Source: Symsagittifera roscoffensis (taxonomy: Eukaryota; Xenacoelomorpha; Acoela; Convolutidae). From it: a stretch of 64,000 nucleotides of DNA. Below are positions 59,703 to 64,000 of the stretch, piece after piece. Under the pieces are notes generated by a model that was not told the DNA's origin, did not search any database, and was given only the letters and a program-made list of their open reading frames with translations. Position numbers and translations under genes: made by a program. The DNA lies in NCBI RefSeq assembly GCF_963678635.1, contig NC_087063.1, positions 78,513,617-78,577,616 on the forward strand. Reading direction: 5' to 3'. Within the stretch, counting starts at the first letter, position 1. The number at the start of each line of letters is the position of its first letter.

Positions 59703-60449
59703 TTACCCGCGACTAATCCAGATTTTGAAGAGATGGTTTTTTGTAAGGTTTATTAAAACCGTGTTCGCTTCTCGACCATGATGCGCCTCGAATGGCAAGA
59801 TTCTTAATGTTGCAATCTTCAAAAATCGGAGAGCACCAAGGGCCATTTCAATCATTTTCTCCAAAGATTCGGGATGTTTTTCTTGGACGAAAGTCAAAAT
59901 GGAGTTTTTAAGACTACCAATAGTACGCCCCACGCACCCAGTTGCCCGGTGATCATTAACTGGTGATTTTATGATTTCAATACCCTCCCCCTTACAGAAT
60001 AATTTATTTTCGTTTGACATAAAACTCGTTCCCTGGTACACGTGAACTTTCCTTGGCACCCCGTGATTTGTTTTATAACTTTTTAGAAACTTCATTATTT
60101 TATCAGACCGGTTATTTCCACAGACCATTGCCAACGGCCAACGAGAAAACCGATCCACCTCCACTAACACATATTTTTGGGATTCATTTAAATAGTTAAT
60201 GGGGCCCCAAAAATCCAGTTGAACTGATTCGTTTGGTTCCTTTGGTTCAGGTAAATTCCCGAGCTGATTCTTACTTAGAATCGTTTTTAAATTCTTACCG
60301 GCGGTGGTGCATTCAGGGCAGTCTTCAGCTATTGAAGCTATTGATCGGTAAATATAGGGGTACCAAACAACTTTCGCGGCATCAAACATATTGGTTTTCC
60401 CGTGATGATTTGCATGGATTCGGTTGTTAATTGCTGTTTGGAGGTTCAT
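59703..60449 (-). pseudogene. pol: Ty3/Gypsy integrase, array unit 2, catalytic residues lost
   Basis: Near-identical to unit 1: the same Asp-to-Tyr and Glu-to-Gly changes (VHVYQGTSF, GCVGRTIGS). Amino-acid differences are few (for example PNES against PNKS, SNENK against SNEVK). The shared mutations show they predate the duplication. Confidence 0.85.
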
Positions 60450-60518
60450 CGGAATTACAAGTTTTTAGTCCATCCACATGACGTTCTCTTTAAAGTAGAA
60501 GGCGTTAACAAATTGCGA

Positions 60519-61083
60519 TTAATAACGGTTTATAGCAGTAACCTTTTCATGAATATTAGGATCCTTTGAAACTATGAGATCGCGAATCGCACTCAGTTGG
60601 GGGTCAGAAACGTAATTGGACTCTATGAACTTTAGATTAAACAAGTCAGGTAATGTGGTAATCTTGTTTACAATCTTGCAATTACGAGGGATAATTGACA
60701 TGCATATTGAGGTCGGATCCACGGGAGGGATCGTCTCTCCTTTGAATGCCGAGAGTAACGAGAGGGTAGTGTTTGTCCGGACTGATTTCGTTTCCTTTGT
60801 AATGGCTTCTAAAGATACGTTATTTGGTGGTAATTCTTCTATTTCATCACTGCTGCTGTTTAAACTCGGTTGTTGTTGCAAGAATTTCTGCCATTTCCTC
60901 ATATTTTTGTCTATTTTTGATTTTAGAAATTAAATCTTGGATTTTTAAATTTGATAAGCTTGAATGTGATAAATTTGAACAACTTTTCTTCGATTGAGTA
61001 ATAGCACCGACTAATTTACTGCGAATCTTGCTTACCCATCGGTTTAATCCATGTGTTCGATTCTGATTGGTCGATTCCCGTTC
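60519..61083 (-). pseudogene. pol: Linker region 5' of the integrase, unit 2
   Basis: Same as 57777-58340. Confidence 0.65.
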
Positions 61084-61089
61084 GCATGC

Positions 61090-61378
61090 TACCAAATAAC
61101 CAGTTCTCTGGGACAAAATGATCACGGCTGTGCTTGCGTTTAGACATGACTGTTTCATTTATTTGGACAACTACCCCTGGTCCACCTAAAGTAACAGGAT
61201 GGTTGACAAGATAATTTGAGCAAATTTCCCGCATATAACTGTACCATTGAACAGCTGTGACTTAGCAACAGCCACCAACTCTATAGCAGTGCCCACAGGC
61301 ACTTCATGTCCAGATAGCGACCCTTGACTGTGGATTCCTTTTCGCCTTTGTGAGTAGGGCAACGCCAAACTATAATAT
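61090..61378 (-). pseudogene. Merlin transposase fragment, partial unit 3
   Basis: Third copy of the fragment, identical in layout to that of unit 2. Confidence 0.75.
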
Positions 61379-61586
61379 CACCTCGGCCTGCCTTTTGTTA
61401 AAAAGGTTGATTGTTCAATCCGTAAATTCCAAATGATAATCAACTTAATCTCACAAAGTTAACAATAAGAGTGACTCTAAAGATTATCCAAGGGTGACAG
61501 ACAATGCCAAGTACAGCACCTGCTAATAGATTAATTAGCACCACGAATGACAGTTGATTGACGGCTGTAAGTTGAACTAAATAAAC

Positions 61587-61965
61587 ACTATATGACACTT
61601 CCCCTTAAATAGATGAAACTTTATATGACTGAAAGCTGCACTACAAAATGTTGACTATAAGTTACTGATGAAGAAAAAACTGACTGAGCGTTTTGAACAA
61701 TGATTAACAATTTTTCTGACAACGAGTTTTAGCAACTAAAATATCACTTAGCAGTGATGGCGTTTTGAGTTTTAAGTCAATAAAGACCAACGCTCTCCCT
61801 GGGCTAGATAGAATGTTTTGTGGTGCAGTTTAAGCTATTTTGTTTCCCATATCACTTGTTCCCTTCTTTTTCGTTTTTGTTGATGAAATCGATCATCTCT
61901 CCCATTTTCGTCACCGCCGTTCTTTTTCGCCCGCTCCTTCTAGATTTTGTAGACGCCGTCTCGTC
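61587..61965. other. Sequence between the array and the further Gypsy copy
   Basis: AT-rich to about 61800. No gene seen. The Pol tail frame of the next copy ends at 61966. Confidence 0.5.
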
Positions 61966-62790
61966 CTAGCTACTTTCTTGACTGCTATACGATACCAGTC
62001 TGGCATTCCTTGTCGTTCGCTTCTTTGCCTGGTCCCCTGGATTCGATGCTGATGGATCCCTTGGATTTGTGTCCAATTCGCCACCGAGTGCCGGAATTGC
62101 GTCTTGATTGCTTCCGATATCCGCTCCTGATTGTGCTATTGCTGTTTGTCCTGATTGTGCTATTGCTGTCTGTGCCTCCGCAGATGATTGTACTGTCTTT
62201 TTAACCGAGATAATCGGTAAATCGTCGCTACCTTCCGATTCGGAACCGCTGTTCTCAAATCGGCGCCCGGTCTTCTTCCGCTGCTTTTCTGTAGCAATTC
62301 GTCTTGTCGCCCGCTCTTTGACTTCGCGTGGGGTTGGAGGTGGTAGGATCGCTTGCGGTACTGTCGTTTTTGTTTTCTTTGATTTTGGCTTCATGGCCAC
62401 CCCCGATTCTCTAAGCACAACCCCATTTTTTAACGTTAATGTATGAGCACTTTCTGCTTTAACTTTAGAATGAAGCTGTTTATACCTTTTTAGGTTTCGG
62501 TTTCCGGTTCGCTGGAATAACAATCCAGAGGGTCCCGGCTGTCCGCTGGTGCCTGCGGATTTTAGAATTGATGGTTCGTCGTCTTGATTTTCAGCCTGTT
62601 CACTGGTCAACCGGCGCGCGTGGCTTCGATGATTGATGTCATATGCTAGATCCGATCGTACACCCCAGTTTGTTTCGGCTGGGTGTGGCATATCCCCCAC
62701 TTTAGGGTCAGCGTCATCTAAACAAGCATTTTTCGTTTTATTACCCGCGACTAATCCAGATTTTGAAGAGATGGTTTTTTGTAAGGTTTC
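61966..62790 (-). pseudogene. pol: Pol C-terminal tail of the further Gypsy copy
   Basis: The 244-codon frame (62700-61966) runs through DMPHPAETNWG, SAGTSGQPGPS, SKVKAESAHTLTLKNGVVLRE (a chromodomain-free, GPY-like segment), KKTKTTVPQAILPPP and an Ala/Gln repeat (two QTAIAQSG units). It is the uninterrupted version of the region that is doubled in the array. Its 5' join to the integrase needs a frame change near 62790. Confidence 0.65.
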
Positions 62791-63488
62791 TTAAAACCGT
62801 GTTCGCTTTTCGACCATGATGCACCTCGAATGGCGAGATTCTTAATGTTGCATTCTTCGAAAATCGGAGAGCACCGAGGGCCCTTTCAACCATTTTCTCC
62901 AAGGATTCGGGATGTTTTTGCTTGGACGAAAGTCAGAATGGAGTTTTTAAGACTACCAATAGTACGCTCCACGCACCCAGTTGCCCGGTGATCATTAACT
63001 GGTGATTTTATGATTTCAATACCCTCCCCATTACAGAATGATTTAACTTCGTTTGACATAAAACCCATTCCCTTGTCCACGTGAATTTTCCTTGGCACAC
63101 CGTGATTTGTTATATAACTTTTTAGAAACTTCATTATTTTATCAGACCGGTTATTTCCACAGACCATTGCCGACGGCCAACGAGAAAACCGATCCACCGC
63201 CACTAACACATATTTTTGGGATTCATTTAAATAGTTAATGGGGCCACAAAAATCCAGTTGAACTGATTCGTTTGGTTCCTTTGGTTCAGGTATATTCCCG
63301 AGCTGATTCTTACTTAGAATCGTTTTTAAATTCTTACCGGCGGTGGTGCATTCAGGGCAGTCTTCAGCTATTGAAGCTATTGATCGGTAAATATAGGGGT
63401 ACCAAACGTTTTTTGCGGTATCGAACATATTGGTTTTCCCGTGATGATTTGCATGGATTCGGTTGTTAATTGCTGTTTGGAGGCTCAT
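62791..63488 (-). pseudogene. pol: Ty3/Gypsy integrase, further copy, DDE intact but frameshifted
   Basis: The triad is complete: QLDFCGPINY, IHVDKGMGF and GCVERTIGSLK. The H2C2 finger is also present. The frame breaks at about 62925, where one base is extra in a run of A compared with units 1 and 2, giving an early stop at 62886. This copy diverges from the array units by several percent. Confidence 0.85.
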
Positions 63489-63493
63489 CGAAA

Positions 63494-64000
63494 TTACATG
63501 TTTTTAATCCATCCACACAAGACGTTAACAAATTGCGAATAATAACGGTTCATAGCAGTAATCTTTTCATGAATATTAGGATCCTTTGAAACTATGAGAT
63601 CGCGAATCGCACTCAGTTGGGGGTCAGAAACGTAATTGGTTTCTATGAACTTTAGTTTAAACAAGTCAGGTAATGCGGTAATCTTGTTTACAATCTTGCA
63701 ATTACGAGGGATAATTGCCATGCATATTGAGTTCGGATCCACGGGAGGGATTGTCTCACCTTTGAATGCCGAGGGTAACGAGAGGGTAGTGTTTGTCCGG
63801 ACTGATTTCGTTTCCTTTGTAATGGCTTCTAAAGATACGTTATTTGGTGGTAATTCTTCTAATTCATCACTGCTGCTGTTTAAACTCGGGTGTTTTTGCA
63901 AGAATTTCTGCCATTTCCTCATATTTTTTTCCATTTCGATTTTAGATTTTAATTTTTAAATTTGATAAGTTTGAATGTGATAAATTTGAACAGCTTTTCT
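63494..64000 (-). pseudogene. pol: Linker region of the further Gypsy copy, cut by the window end
   Basis: The frame 63934-63494 encodes NYVSDPQLSAIRDLIVSKD like the array units. A continuation towards RNase H lies beyond 64000. Confidence 0.65.

Larger units (their letters stand above)
55606..61586 (-). repeat. 2,742-bp tandem array of composite transposon DNA
   Basis: Units: about 55606-58340, 58341-61083 and a partial one 61084-61586. Each holds a Merlin transposase 5' fragment, a duplicated Pol tail segment, a Gypsy integrase and the linker upstream of it. Corresponding features recur at offsets of 2,742-2,743 bp, with about 1% differences or fewer. The partial unit ends at AACTAAATAAAC, after which sequence is unrelated. 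Confidence 0.9.

Overview
The window is nuclear DNA of an animal, very probably an invertebrate; I cannot name the clade. The support is a full-length GCN1 gene (2,674 aa after joining three exons) and a CRAL-TRIO lipid-transfer protein gene, both with GT-AG introns and AATAAA poly(A) signals. Most of the rest is transposon sequence: Ty3/Gypsy-type LTR retrotransposons, a Penelope-like fragment and Merlin DNA-transposon fragments.

Region 1 (1-10.9 kb, + strand, 'element A') is the 3' part of a large Ty3/Gypsy-like element: RNase H, integrase, acidic tail, a macro-like domain, then a separate 1,112-aa ORF ('ORF3') with no recognised domain, 3' UTR and LTR. Its left end is rearranged. Bases 1-1488 repeat 7077-8564 almost exactly, so a 7,076-bp unit has been tandemly duplicated and ORF3 is fused to RNase H at the junction.

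Region 2 (12.1-32.4 kb, - strand, 'element B') is a longer, decayed relative facing A tail to tail. Read on the minus strand it has gag with zinc knuckles, protease, RT, RNase H, integrase, a macro-like domain, a coiled-coil protein with a 24-bp minisatellite, two SGNH-hydrolase-like domains, further unrecognised coding sequence, ORF3, a small conserved 3' ORF and an LTR. That is about 20 kb of element with roughly 9 kb of accessory coding sequence, and it is the most unusual thing in the window. A Penelope-like 3' tail interrupts a short LTR between A and B.

Region 3 (32.4-36.6 kb) holds a minisatellite of CTGTCCCAAGAC-type units in two 752-bp higher-order copies, then unassigned sequence, then two short LTRs in inverted orientation around a copy of the family's 3' UTR.

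Region 4 (36.6-54.1 kb) is the host region: GCN1 (+), about 6 kb of AT-rich intergenic DNA, then the CRAL-TRIO gene (+). GCN1's first ATG lies three bases after a strong splice acceptor.

Region 5 (55.4-64 kb, - strand) holds fragments of a different Ty3/Gypsy lineage joined to Merlin transposase fragments. They form a 2,742-bp tandem array (two full units plus a partial one) followed by a diverged further copy. Integrase in the two array units has lost two catalytic acidic residues; the further copy keeps them but carries a frameshift.
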